This document shows, piece after piece, positions 52,888 to 61,340 of a DNA stretch of 64,000 bases. A program made the position numbers and the translations under genes. Numbering within the stretch: position 1 is the stretch's first letter; the number at the start of each line of letters is the position of its first letter. The stretch is taken from the NCBI RefSeq assembly GCF_027105095.1, contig NZ_CP114278.1, forward strand, positions 2,108,001 to 2,172,000. The letters are read 5' to 3'. The DNA comes from Brevundimonas vesicularis. Its GTDB lineage: Bacteria; Pseudomonadota; Alphaproteobacteria; Caulobacterales; Caulobacteraceae. Below the pieces are notes generated by a model that saw only the letters and a program-made list of their open reading frames with translations, searched no databases and had not been told where the DNA came from.

Positions 52888-54417
52888 TCAGCCGCGCGGC
52901 GTGCCGGGCTTGCCCCCCGGTCCGCGACCGCTGGTCCCCGACGGTCCCGCCGGTTTGCCGCCGGTGCGGGGCTTGAACTCGCGGCCGGCCGGTCTGGCGT
53001 CGCTCTTGGCGCCAAAGCCGCCGCGTCCCGCCGGCTTGCCGCGCCGGTCGTCGATGAACTGGTCGTCGCGCGGTTTGAAGGCGCGCTTTGGCCGGTCCCC
53101 GTCTTCACGCGCCGGACGATCGCCGGCGGGCGCGGTGCGTTCGCGCGGCTTGAAGCTCTTGGAATGCTCGAACTTGGGCGCGGCCTTGGCCCAGCCTTCC
53201 TTCTTGGGCGGACGCTCGCGGCGCTCGACCGCATCGGCCTGGGCCGTCTCGGCGGCGCGGACGCGGCTGGGTTTCCTCGACGGGTCCGACATGGCCGAAC
53301 CCGACCGGCCCTTAACGATGGGCGTCGAGACCCGACGACCGGGGATGGGCGCGGGCGTCTCGACCGTATTGCCGGTCGGCAGGTTCTCGGGCCGGATGTA
53401 TTCGGCCAGCAGCTCGCGGATCACGCGCGGCCCGACCTCTTCCACCGACCCGATCGGCAGGACGTCCAGGCGGAACGGGCCGTAGGCCAGGCGGATCAGC
53501 CGGTTGACCGTCAGGCCGACGGACTCCAGCACCTTCCTGACCTCGCGGTTCTTGCCCTCGGTGATCGACACCGAGATCCACAGGTTCGCCGGCGCCTTTC
53601 CGTCTTCGGACTTGGACTCCTTGGCCTTGTCCAGCTTGGCCTCGATGGGACCATAGGAGACGCCGTCCACGACCACGCCGTCCTTCAGCGCATCCAGCTG
53701 CTCCTGGGTGATCTTGCCCCGCGCCCGCGCCCGGTACTGACGCACCAGCGAGGTCGAAGGCAGCTCCAGCGCCCGGCTCAGCTCGCCGTCGTTGGTCAGC
53801 AGCAGCAGGCCTTCGGTCGCCAGGTCCAGCCGTCCGACCGAAATCACGCGCGGCAGGCCGGCCGGCAGGGCGTCGAACACCGTCGGTCGTCCCGTCGGAT
53901 CGCTGTGGCTGGTCAACAGGCCCGCCGGCTTGTGATAGCGCCAGACCCGCGTCGCCTGGGTCGAACCGATGGGCTTGCCGTCCACGGTGATCACGTCGTC
54001 GCGCGTCACCAGGGTCGCGGGCGTATCCAGGATGCGGCCGTTGACCGCCACCTTGCCCAGACCGATCAGACGCTCGACCTCGCGACGCGAGGCGATGCCG
54101 GCTCGGGCCATGGTCTTGGCGATTCGCTCGGCGCGCAGGGGCGTGTCCGGCGTCTTGGACTTGCTGTCCTTGCCGCCCCCATCGCTGCGCGACTTGTCGG
54201 TGCGGGGCCGGTCGCCGCGGGGCTTGTCGCTGCGGGGGCGGTCGGCCTTGTCGCCGAACCGCTTGGCGCCGTCTTCGCGAGGGCCGCGCGGCTTGTCGCC
54301 GAATGATCTCGTCCCGTCGCCGCTCTTGCGGGGACCGGAGGATTTAAAGGGCCGGGGCGACCGTTCGTCTTGACGGGCGCGGGGCTTCTTGTCGTTGTCG
54401 TCTGTATGGCGGACCAT
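52888..54417 (-). CDS. rRNA pseudouridine synthase (RluB/RsuA family)
   Basis: 509 residues from the ATG at 54417. The N-terminus (about 1-80) is basic low-complexity (RPRSDKPRGDRP units). An S4 domain (ERIAKTMARAGIASRREVERLIGLGKVAVNG, about 85-120) precedes the catalytic domain with VGRLDLATEGLLLLTNDGEL (about 218-237, catalytic Asp). The C-terminal 150 residues are again basic repeats (KPRDDQ, KPAGRGG). Core best fits RluB/RsuA-type synthases acting on 23S or 16S rRNA; which position is modified cannot be told. The basic tails are longer than in enterobacterial RluB. Confidence 0.85.
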   Translation of the reverse strand: MVRHTDDNDKKPRARQDERSPRPFKSSGPRKSGDGTRSFGDKPRGPREDGAKRFGDKADRPRSDKPRGDRPRTDKSRSDGGGKDSKSKTPDTPLRAERIAKTMARAGIASRREVERLIGLGKVAVNGRILDTPATLVTRDDVITVDGKPIGSTQATRVWRYHKPAGLLTSHSDPTGRPTVFDALPAGLPRVISVGRLDLATEGLLLLTNDGELSRALELPSTSLVRQYRARARGKITQEQLDALKDGVVVDGVSYGPIEAKLDKAKESKSEDGKAPANLWISVSITEGKNREVRKVLESVGLTVNRLIRLAYGPFRLDVLPIGSVEEVGPRVIRELLAEYIRPENLPTGNTVETPAPIPGRRVSTPIVKGRSGSAMSDPSRKPSRVRAAETAQADAVERRERPPKKEGWAKAAPKFEHSKSFKPRERTAPAGDRPAREDGDRPKRAFKPRDDQFIDDRRGKPAGRGGFGAKSDARPAGREFKPRTGGKPAGPSGTSGRGPGGKPGTPRG

Positions 54418-54888
54418 GATGAGCGGTTCATGCGCATGGCGCTGGACCAAGCGCAAGCGGCGGCGGACGCAGGAGAGGTGCCCGTGGGCGCAATTCTTGT
54501 CGATCCTGCCTCAGGTGAGGTAATTTCGACCGGCGCCAATGGTCCGATTGCGGCTCGCGACCCCACCGCCCATGCCGAGATCGTCGCCCTGCGGCGCGCG
54601 GCGACGGCGCTGGACAACTATCGCCTGACCGGCCTGACCCTCTATGTGACGCTGGAGCCCTGCGCGATGTGCGCCGGCGCCATCAGCCACGCCCGCATCG
54701 GCCGCGTCGTCTGGGCCGCCGACGATCCAAAGGGCGGCGCCGTCATCCACGGCCCGCGTCTGTTCGAACAACCCACCTGCCACTGGCGCCCCACCACGGA
54801 CTCAGGCCTTCTGGCGAACGAGGCGTCCAGCCTGCTCAAGTCGTTCTTCCGTCTGCGACGGGGAACGGCGACAGGCGGCGCACGTTAG
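54406..54888 (+). CDS. tadA: tRNA-specific adenosine deaminase TadA
   Basis: Converts A34 to inosine in the anticodon of tRNA-Arg. 160 residues. Zinc-binding motifs HAEIVAL (His and catalytic Glu, about 57-63) and PCAMCAGAI (about 87-95). EVPVGAILVDP is conserved. The ATG at 54406 was chosen by alignment with the length before MRMAL in family members; a later ATG at 54430 is possible. The start overlaps the divergent pseudouridine synthase start by 12 bases (54406-54417). Confidence 0.92.
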   Translation: MADHDERFMRMALDQAQAAADAGEVPVGAILVDPASGEVISTGANGPIAARDPTAHAEIVALRRAATALDNYRLTGLTLYVTLEPCAMCAGAISHARIGRVVWAADDPKGGAVIHGPRLFEQPTCHWRPTTDSGLLANEASSLLKSFFRLRRGTATGGAR

Positions 54889-54936
54889 ACCGCCGCGAAA
54901 GCGGCGCCGTTGGGCGACGCCGTGGAGGGAAAGACC

Positions 54937-55362
54937 TTGTTCAAGCCGGATCTGCCGCAACCGATCGTGTTCAGCGGCTTGGCCGCCCTGGCCCTCCTCA
55001 CCGCCTGCGGCGCCGATCCCGACAAGGCTCCGCGCACCGGCGACGAGGTCAAGGAACGCGCCATCCAGGCCCAGACCGCCCGCCAGCGCACCGGCGCCGA
55101 AATCCAGGACCGCACCCTGAACCGCGTCGTCCACACCGTCTATTTGTGCGACAATGGCGAGCGTCTGTCGGTCGACTTCGACAACCCGCGCCAGATGGCC
55201 ACCATCCGCAATTCGTCCGGCGAGGCCATCGACCTGTATCAGGAGCGCGCCGCCGACGGCATCTGGTATCGCGCCTCCAACGTCGAACTGCGCGGCAAGG
55301 GCGTCCTCGCCACCTGGTCCGTCGAAGGCCGTCAGCCGACGGAATGCCGCGCGGTGGACTAA
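54937..55362 (+). CDS. MliC-like lipoprotein
   Basis: 141 residues from a TTG at 54937 with GGAGGG 7 bases upstream; a TTG at 54910 is possible. Lipoprotein signal with lipobox LLTAC. The C-terminal domain (about 70-141), VYLCDNGERLSVDFDN ... IWYRASNVELRGKGVLATWS with a final Cys, resembles the MliC family, which inhibits C-type lysozymes in the periplasm. Two cysteines could form the MliC disulphide. Convergent with the acetyltransferase gene, overlapping at the stop codons. Confidence 0.72.
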   Translation: MFKPDLPQPIVFSGLAALALLTACGADPDKAPRTGDEVKERAIQAQTARQRTGAEIQDRTLNRVVHTVYLCDNGERLSVDFDNPRQMATIRNSSGEAIDLYQERAADGIWYRASNVELRGKGVLATWSVEGRQPTECRAVD

Positions 55363-55946
55363 GCGAAAGCCGCCAGTCGCCGATCCAGCCCGTCGCGCAC
55401 CGAGGGCCAGTTGTCGTCGATGACGGCGAACATGGCGGTGTCGCGCGCCCGGCCGGTCCAGGTGATCTTGTGCTTGCGCAGGACGCCCTCGGCCTTGGCG
55501 CCTAGTTTCAGGATGGCGGCCTGGCTCTGGACGTTGACGGCGTCTGTGATGATCTCGACCCGCACCGCGCCCGCGTCGAACGCATGCCCCAGCAACAGCC
55601 GCTTGCAGGCCGGGTTGATCGCCCCGCCCCGCGCCTCGGGCCGATAGAAGGTCGAGCCGATCTCGCAGCGGCGATAGGCGGGATTGATCTCATATAGGCT
55701 GGTCGTCCCGACCACCGCCCCGTCCGAGCGCCGCCGCACCGCATAGGCGATCCGCATCTGCGCCTCCATCGCCGCCATCGCGGCGTTCCACCACGCCTCG
55801 AAATGATCGCCATAGGCGGGCGCCACCATGATCTCCCAGGCGTCGGGATCGCAATCCAGAGCCGCGCGGACCTCGGCTTTCAACCCGTCCTCGAACGGCT
55901 CCAGCCGCACGAAGCGGTCCTCCAGCGGCCCCATGCCGATCCGCAT
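55359..55946 (-). CDS. GNAT-family N-acetyltransferase
   Basis: 195 residues from the ATG at 55946. RimJ/RimL-type acetyltransferase: VVGTTSLYEINPAYRRCEIGSTFYRPEARGG contains the beta-bulge and the acetyl-CoA region, and NPACKRLLLGHAFDAGAVRVEIITDAVNVQSQAAILKLGA matches the acetyl-CoA loop and C-terminal part. Substrate unknown (ribosomal proteins, peptides or amines are all possible). The start overlaps the aroB stop (TGATG), so it is probably co-transcribed with aroK-aroB. Confidence 0.85.
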   Translation of the reverse strand: MRIGMGPLEDRFVRLEPFEDGLKAEVRAALDCDPDAWEIMVAPAYGDHFEAWWNAAMAAMEAQMRIAYAVRRRSDGAVVGTTSLYEINPAYRRCEIGSTFYRPEARGGAINPACKRLLLGHAFDAGAVRVEIITDAVNVQSQAAILKLGAKAEGVLRKHKITWTGRARDTAMFAVIDDNWPSVRDGLDRRLAAFA

Positions 55947-57052
55947 CACGCGGTCGCGCCTTCCTCGATCAGGAAGGCCCGCACCTTGGCCTGATCCACG
56001 CCCTTGGCGACGAAGGCCTCGCCGATGCCGCGCGCCAGGATCAGGGTCAGCGCCCCGCCCTCGGCCTTCTTGTCCCCGGCCATCAGGGCCAGCAGTCGGT
56101 CGGCCGCGAACGATCCTGCCTGATCCAGCCGCGTCGGCAGCCCAGCCGCCGCGACCACCGTCTCGACACGCGCCACGTCGTCCGCCGAACACAGGCCATC
56201 ACCCGCCGAATAGCGGAAGGCGATGCAGCAGCCGAGCGCCACCGCCTCGCCGTGCGCCAGCGCCCCCTCGTCGAAGCCGACCTCGGTCTCAATCGCATGG
56301 CCGAAGGTGTGACCTAGGTTCAGCAGGGCGCGTCGTCCCGCCTCCTTCTCGTCCTCGCCGACCACCGCGCTCTTGATCTCGACCGAGCGGATCACCGCCC
56401 GTTCCAGCGCCGCCGGATCGCCCTGCGCGCCCGCAGCCCCCTCGCCTGCCAGCCAGTCGAAGAAGGGCGCGTCACAGATCAGCCCATGCTTCAGCACCTC
56501 GGCCCAGCCGGACCTCACCTGGCGTTCCGGCAGCGTGGCCAGCACGTCGACATCCGCCAGCACCAAACGCGGCTGATGAAACGCGCCGACCAGGTTCTTG
56601 CCGCGCGGGGTGTCGATGGCTGTCTTGCCGCCGACAGACGAGTCGACCTGGGCCAACAGGGTGGTGGGGATTTGCACGAAGTCGATGCCGCGCATGAACA
56701 GGGCTGCCGCCAGCCCGGCCAGATCGCCGACGACCCCGCCGCCCAAAGCGATCACCACATCCTTGCGATCCAGGCCGATCTCCAGCAGCCGGTCCAGCAC
56801 GCGCTCCAGCTCGGCGAAGGACTTGGAGCCCTCGCCCGCCGGCACGGCCACGATCTCGCTGGTCACGCCCGCCGCCGTCAGCGACGCGGTCAGGGCCTGG
56901 GCGTGGATGCCCGCAACCGTCTCGTCGGTGACGATGACCGTCCGCCCCTTGGCCAGCGGTGCAATGTGTGCGCCGGCCTGCGCCAGCAGCCCGCGTCCCA
57001 CCACGACGTCATAGGCGGCAAAGGCCCCGCCGCTGACCGGAATGATCGTCAT
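55946..57052 (-). CDS. aroB: 3-dehydroquinate synthase
   Basis: Second step of the shikimate pathway. 368 residues. NAD-binding [52 protein letters not shown] region (about 100-148), with GGG and the metal/phosphate-binding residues; [16 protein letters not shown]; and [12 protein letters not shown] with a zinc-ligand histidine (about 245-256). Full length. Start overlaps the aroK stop (ATGA); its stop overlaps the acetyltransferase start. Confidence 0.96.
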   Translation of the reverse strand: MTIIPVSGGAFAAYDVVVGRGLLAQAGAHIAPLAKGRTVIVTDETVAGIHAQALTASLTAAGVTSEIVAVPAGEGSKSFAELERVLDRLLEIGLDRKDVVIALGGGVVGDLAGLAAALFMRGIDFVQIPTTLLAQVDSSVGGKTAIDTPRGKNLVGAFHQPRLVLADVDVLATLPERQVRSGWAEVLKHGLICDAPFFDWLAGEGAAGAQGDPAALERAVIRSVEIKSAVVGEDEKEAGRRALLNLGHTFGHAIETEVGFDEGALAHGEAVALGCCIAFRYSAGDGLCSADDVARVETVVAAAGLPTRLDQAGSFAADRLLALMAGDKKAEGGALTLILARGIGEAFVAKGVDQAKVRAFLIEEGATA

Positions 57053-57615
57053 TGCGGGGTCTCCGTGCGTCGTCTCTGGCGCCAGTGTCGGCGCAGGTTC
57101 TTGTGAATGGCGTCCACCGCCTGACCGTGCGAGCCCTGCCCGACGTCCACGGTCACATCGGCCTCGCCGTAAATGGGATAGCGCGCTTCGGCCAGGCCGG
57201 TCAGAACCTCCAGCGGATCCTTGCCGCGCAGCAGGGGCCGCGTGTCGCGCCGCGCCACCCGTTCCGCGATGACCGCCAGATCGGCCCTCAACCAGACCGT
57301 ATCGGCCTTGGCCTTCAGTAGCGCCCGCGTCTCCGGGTTCATCATCGCCCCGCCGCCGGTCGCCAGCACGATGGGCGGGCCCTCCAGCAGGCGGCGGATC
57401 ACCCGCGCCTCGCCCGCGCGGAACTCGGCCTCGCCCAGGGCGGCGAAGATTTCCGACACCGTCATCCCGGCCGCCGCCTCGATCTCCACATCTCCGTCCG
57501 CGAAAGGCAGTCGCAGCCGATTGGCCAGCCGACGACCGACTGACGATTTGCCCACCCCCATCAGGCCGACGAGGGCTATGGTGCGGGTCGGACCCGGATT
57601 CGCGCGCCGCCTCAT
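57049..57615 (-). CDS. aroK: Shikimate kinase
   Basis: 188 residues from the ATG at 57615. Walker [12 protein letters not shown] (about 17-27), the shikimate-binding [20 protein letters not shown] (about 89-101), and RPLLRGKDP in the lid. Short basic C-terminal tail [13 protein letters not shown]. Phosphorylates shikimate at the fifth step of aromatic synthesis. First gene of the aroK-aroB-acetyltransferase operon; divergent from xerD with 125 bp between. Confidence 0.95.
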   Translation of the reverse strand: MRRRANPGPTRTIALVGLMGVGKSSVGRRLANRLRLPFADGDVEIEAAAGMTVSEIFAALGEAEFRAGEARVIRRLLEGPPIVLATGGGAMMNPETRALLKAKADTVWLRADLAVIAERVARRDTRPLLRGKDPLEVLTGLAEARYPIYGEADVTVDVGQGSHGQAVDAIHKNLRRHWRQRRRTETPQ

Positions 57616-57740
57616 CCGGCGGCTCCGGCGGAACGGTCGGTCGAGAGGAAGGCGAAGGCGAAGGCGCGGGCAGGCATGATCCAGAAAACCTCTACACCAA
57701 GCCTGACCTTGCGCCAGTCGTTCAGGCTGCGGATCGCCGC

Positions 57741-58643
57741 ATGACGCCCCAGATCGAGGCCTTTCTGGAGATGATGGCGGTCGAACGCGACGCCTCGCCC
57801 CATACGCTGTCCGCCTATGGCCGCGATCTGGCGGACGCGGAGACGGCGCTGTCGGACGCCGGCGGGCTGATGAAGGCCGACGCCGAGGCGGTCGAAGCGT
57901 GGTTCGCGGACCTGTCGCGGCGCGGCCTGTCCGCCGCCACCGCCGCCCGTCGCCGCTCGTCCGCGCGGCAGTTCTACCGCTTCGCCCTGGCCGAGGGGTG
58001 GCGCACCGACGACCCGTCGCGGCGCCTCGACGCCCCCAAACAGGGCCGATCACTGCCCAAGGTGTTGAGCCGCGCCGAGATAGACGCCCTGCTGGCCGCC
58101 TCAGCCGCGCGCGACGCGGCGGCGGGCCTGCGCCTCGTCGCCTTGGTCGAGATGGCCTACGCCTCCGGCCTGCGGGTATCCGAACTGCTGGGGCTGAAAG
58201 TCGAGGCCGTTCGGCGCGACCCCGCCTATCTGATCGTACGCGGCAAGGGCGGCAAGGAACGGCTCGCGCCCCTCAACACCGCCGCTCGCGAAGCGATCAA
58301 GGCCTGGCTCGTAGCGCGCGACGCGAAGCGAAAGCCTGAGGTGCCCGACAGTCCCTGGCTCTTCCCCTCCTCCGGCCGCACCGGCCATCTGACCCCGCGC
58401 CGTTTCGCCCAACTGTTGGACGAGGCCGCGATTACCGCCGGCATCGACCCCGCCCGCGTCAGCCCCCACGTCCTGCGCCACGCCTTCGCCACCCACCTGC
58501 TGGAAGGCGGCGCGGACCTGCGCGTCGTCCAGACCCTGCTGGGCCATGTCGATATCGCCACGACCCAGATCTACACCCATGTGGCCACCGACCGCCTGTC
58601 CCAGGTCGTCCACCAAAACCACCCCTTGGCGCGCGACGACTGA
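57741..58643 (+). CDS. xerD: Site-specific tyrosine recombinase XerD
   Basis: 300 residues, the usual XerC/XerD size. N-terminal SAM-like core-binding domain (EAFLEMMAVERDASPHTLSAYGRDL). The catalytic domain contains ASGLRVSELLGL (Arg), KGGKERLAPL (Lys), HVLRHAFATHLL (His-x-x-Arg), LLGHVDIATTQIYTHV (His and the nucleophile Tyr). It acts with XerC at dif to resolve chromosome dimers. I prefer XerD to XerC on the LLGHVDIATTQIYTHVATDRL segment. No phage or island genes flank it. Confidence 0.9.
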   Translation: MTPQIEAFLEMMAVERDASPHTLSAYGRDLADAETALSDAGGLMKADAEAVEAWFADLSRRGLSAATAARRRSSARQFYRFALAEGWRTDDPSRRLDAPKQGRSLPKVLSRAEIDALLAASAARDAAAGLRLVALVEMAYASGLRVSELLGLKVEAVRRDPAYLIVRGKGGKERLAPLNTAAREAIKAWLVARDAKRKPEVPDSPWLFPSSGRTGHLTPRRFAQLLDEAAITAGIDPARVSPHVLRHAFATHLLEGGADLRVVQTLLGHVDIATTQIYTHVATDRLSQVVHQNHPLARDD

Positions 58644-58660
58644 CAGCGCATATTCCGAAC

Positions 58661-58885
58661 ATGGCTGAAGAGTTCTACGTCAAGGCGATCTGGGATCCCG
58701 AGGCAGGGGTCTGGTGCAGCGAGTCGAACATTGTTGGGTTGGTGCTGGAAACGGCGACGCTCGGAGAGTTCGAAAATCTTGCGCGCCATTTCGCGCCTGA
58801 GCTGCTGGCGGAGAATCTGGGCGTTCACGGCGCTGTTCCAGTGCGCTTCGAAGCGGCTGGTGGATTTGACGTGATCGCTGCGTGA
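58661..58885 (+). CDS. DUF1902/HicB-like antitoxin
   Basis: 74 residues. FYVKAIWDPEAGVWCSESNIVGLVLETATLGEFENLARHFAPELL matches the DUF1902 type, which is HicB-like (ferredoxin-like fold, partial RNase H-like). No DNA-binding domain is visible, so transcriptional control may be weak. It is 64 bp upstream of a HicA-like gene and probably neutralises it. Order antitoxin-toxin reverses the classic hicA-hicB order. Confidence 0.7.
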   Translation: MAEEFYVKAIWDPEAGVWCSESNIVGLVLETATLGEFENLARHFAPELLAENLGVHGAVPVRFEAAGGFDVIAA

Positions 58886-58948
58886 CCGTGCGTTGAGCCG
58901 GAAATGTCGGCGGCGATGATGCGCGATCTGCCCTGATCGGAAACCGCC

Positions 58949-59143
58949 ATGCCGAAAGACTTCTACCCCGAACTGATCACCCTCCTCTCCGCCGCCGGCT
59001 GGCGTCGTGTCGCCAACGCCAAGGGCAGCCATGAGAAATGGCGGCATCCCGACCGACCGCACGCCGTTATCGTGCCGCGCTCCAAAAGCCGCCATACCGC
59101 AAACTCGGTTCTCAAAGATGCCGGTTTGCCCAAGGCGTTCTGA
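58949..59143 (+). CDS. HicA-like mRNA interferase
   Basis: 64 residues. YPELITLLSAAGWRRVANAKGSHEKWRHPDRPHAVIVPRSKSRHTANSVLKDAGL matches the YcfA/HicA family; the catalytic histidine sits in GSHEKWRHP (His28). It is expected to bind and cleave mRNA. Length and fold match canonical HicA toxins. The partner is the gene just upstream. Confidence 0.78.
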   Translation: MPKDFYPELITLLSAAGWRRVANAKGSHEKWRHPDRPHAVIVPRSKSRHTANSVLKDAGLPKAF

Positions 59144-59233
59144 ACCCCCGCTTGCCCGGCGGCGTTGACCTCTCTAGGTTCGCGCGCCTTCCCCAAGGGC
59201 GCTTTCGCCCGTTTGCAGTTCCCGGACGCCTTG

Positions 59234-60181
59234 ATGGCCACGCACTATCTCGACTTCGAAAAGCCGATCGCCGATCTGGAAGCCAAGATCGAGGAGCTGT
59301 CGCTGCTGGCCGACACCTCGGGCGACATCGACCATGAGATCGAGGGCCTGCGCAAGAAGGCCGAGCAACTGCGCAGGAAGACCTACGCCGGCCTCGACCC
59401 CTGGATGAAGACCCAGGTCGCGCGCCATCCGCAGCGCCCGCACTTCATCGATTACGTCCAGAGCCTGTTCACCGACTGGAACGAACTGCACGGCGACCGC
59501 CAGTTCGGGGACGACCAGGCCATCCTGGGCGGTCTGGCCCGGTTCCGCGGTCGTCCGGTCGTCATCATGGGCCACGAAAAGGGTCACGACACTGCGACCC
59601 GCATCACCCACAACTTCGGCATGGCCCGGCCAGAGGGCTATCGCAAGGCCGTGCGCCTGATGGACATGGCCGAGCAGTTCGGCCTGCCGGTTCTCAGCTT
59701 CATCGACACCGCCGGCGCCTATCCGGGCCTGGGCGCCGAGGAGCGCGGCCAGGCCGAGGCCATCGCCCGCTCGACCGAGCGCTGCCTTACCCTAGGCGTG
59801 CCCTCCATCGCCACCATCACGGGCGAAGGCGGTTCGGGGGGCGCCATCGCCATCGCTGCGGCCAGCCGCGTGTTGATGTTGGAGCACTCGATCTATTCGG
59901 TCATCTCGCCCGAGGGCGCCGCCGGCATCCTGTGGCGCGACGGCGCGCGGGCCAAGGATGCGGCTATGGCGATGAAGATCACCGGTCCAGACCTGATGCA
60001 GTTGAAGATCGTGGACCGCCTGATCGAAGAGCCTGTTGGCGGCGCCCATACCGATCGCGACACGGCCATGGCCAATGTCGGCGACGTGCTGGCCGAAGAG
60101 CTGAAGGGCTTTGACGGCCTTACGCCCCAGCAGATCAAAAAGCGCCGCGCGGATCGCTTCTACGCCATCGGCGCCCTCTGA
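59234..60181 (+). CDS. accA: Acetyl-CoA carboxylase carboxyltransferase subunit alpha
   Basis: Carboxyltransferase half of acetyl-CoA carboxylase, making malonyl-CoA for fatty acid synthesis. 315 residues from the ATG at 59234. HYLDFEKPIADLEAKIEEL opens the protein; GRPVVIMGHEKG, FGMARPEGYRKAVRLMDMAEQFGLPVLSFIDTAGAYPG, EGGSGGAIAIAAASRVLMLEHSIYSVISPEGAA are all hallmark AccA segments. Stand-alone, as usual for alphaproteobacterial accA. Confidence 0.97.
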   Translation: MATHYLDFEKPIADLEAKIEELSLLADTSGDIDHEIEGLRKKAEQLRRKTYAGLDPWMKTQVARHPQRPHFIDYVQSLFTDWNELHGDRQFGDDQAILGGLARFRGRPVVIMGHEKGHDTATRITHNFGMARPEGYRKAVRLMDMAEQFGLPVLSFIDTAGAYPGLGAEERGQAEAIARSTERCLTLGVPSIATITGEGGSGGAIAIAAASRVLMLEHSIYSVISPEGAAGILWRDGARAKDAAMAMKITGPDLMQLKIVDRLIEEPVGGAHTDRDTAMANVGDVLAEELKGFDGLTPQQIKKRRADRFYAIGAL

Positions 60182-60312
60182 CGCTTGATCGCCCGAGTCA
60201 GCGTTAACGCAGCATCCACCCTCGTCTGCCAAGCTCCGCCCTTCGTTTAGGGGCATCGGGGTTTGCGACCGGCCATGAGTCTATCGGCGGGCCAGACGGG
60301 GGCCTTGGGGTC

Positions 60313-60864
60313 ATGAGCGGCGGCGAGTCTCTGCGCGAAAGCGCCGTCTTCAACCTGGGCGGCGCGATCACGATGATCGTCGACGATTCGCCGTTTTCGC
60401 TGACACTGACCTCCAACGCTTTGACCGGCTTCGGCATCCGCCCGACCTATGCCTGCGGCACGGGGACCGAGGCCCAGAAGCTGCTGACCGACAAGCCCGT
60501 CGATCTGCTGGTCGTCGATACAGACATGCCTGACATCGACGGCTTCGAACTGGTGCGCTGGCTGCGTCGCTCGGGCGCCAATCCCAACACCTTCACCCCC
60601 GTGATCATGACCGCGAGCCATATTCGTCGCGGTCGCGTCGCCGAGGCGCGCGACTGCGGCGCCAACTTCGTCATCACCAAGCCGTTCAGCCCGGCCCTTC
60701 TGCTGGAGCGAATCCTGTGGGTCGCGCGCGACAGCCGGCCTTTCCTCGAGGTCGGAGACTATATGGGCCCCGATCGCCGGTTCCGGCATACCGGCTATGA
60801 AGGGGTCGAGCGTCGCGCCGACATGATCCGCAAGGCGAACGGGATGGAGACCTTGGCCCTATGA
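60313..60864 (+). CDS. Response-regulator receiver-domain protein
   Basis: 183 residues. Receiver domain (about 18-140): IVDDS acidic pocket, LLVVDTDMPDIDGFELVRWLR with the phospho-accepting Asp, VIMTAS and FVITKPFS with the conserved Lys. No output domain; the C-terminal 40 residues contain GPDRRFRHTGYEGVERRAD, a basic motif common in such single-domain regulators. It could relay phosphate to the flagellar motor or to another regulator. The next gene starts in its stop codon (ATGA). Confidence 0.83.
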   Translation: MSGGESLRESAVFNLGGAITMIVDDSPFSLTLTSNALTGFGIRPTYACGTGTEAQKLLTDKPVDLLVVDTDMPDIDGFELVRWLRRSGANPNTFTPVIMTASHIRRGRVAEARDCGANFVITKPFSPALLLERILWVARDSRPFLEVGDYMGPDRRFRHTGYEGVERRADMIRKANGMETLAL

Positions 60865-61340
60865 CCGTCATCACCCATACCCAGCGCAAGTCCCGTCTGT
60901 CCGAAATGCTGGATCGCCCCGGCGGCGTCAGCGTCGGTGTCGCCCTGGCCCAGGCCCGCGCCAATCTGGACGGACTTCAGGATCAGGCCCGCGCCATCAT
61001 CGGCGACAATATCGCGGCACTCCTCGCAAAGCCCGATCCGAACCTGATCGAGCCGATGCGGCTGGACCTGGCCTATTCCGCCTCCAGCCAGATCATCGAC
61101 GCCGCAAGCCCCTTTTCTATGGACGACCTTTGCACGGCGGCGAAGGGTCTGTGCGACCTGCTGGACGCCGCGCCGCGTCAGGGCGGTTTCGACTGGCGCA
61201 TCGCCACGGTCCACGCCCAGGCGATGAAACTGCTGCTGGCCCTGCCGCCCGAGGAGCAGGCCGCGCGGACCGCCATCCTGACGAACCTGCAAGAGGTGCT
61301 CAGAAAGAAGCTGCCGGCCGCCGGTCAGTCCGCCATCTGA
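60861..61340 (+). CDS. Hypothetical protein coupled to a response regulator
   Basis: 159 residues, mainly helical, no signal peptide. SEMLDRPGGVSVGVALAQARANLDGLQDQARAII opens it; the middle has IDAASPFSMDDLCTAAKGLCDLLDAA. It resembles Caulobacterales proteins sometimes named CheE, a little-characterised chemotaxis-linked protein, but I hold that name weakly. It overlaps the receiver-domain gene by 4 bp, so a joint signalling role is likely. It converges on the ABC transporter gene with a 16-bp overlap (61325-61340). Confidence 0.58.
   Translation: MTVITHTQRKSRLSEMLDRPGGVSVGVALAQARANLDGLQDQARAIIGDNIAALLAKPDPNLIEPMRLDLAYSASSQIIDAASPFSMDDLCTAAKGLCDLLDAAPRQGGFDWRIATVHAQAMKLLLALPPEEQAARTAILTNLQEVLRKKLPAAGQSAI

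Noticed and set aside
52294..54306. A 670-codon plus-strand frame over the pseudouridine synthase
   Set aside because: It is the antisense of a complete gene with S4 and GRLD motifs, and its protein is compositionally biased.
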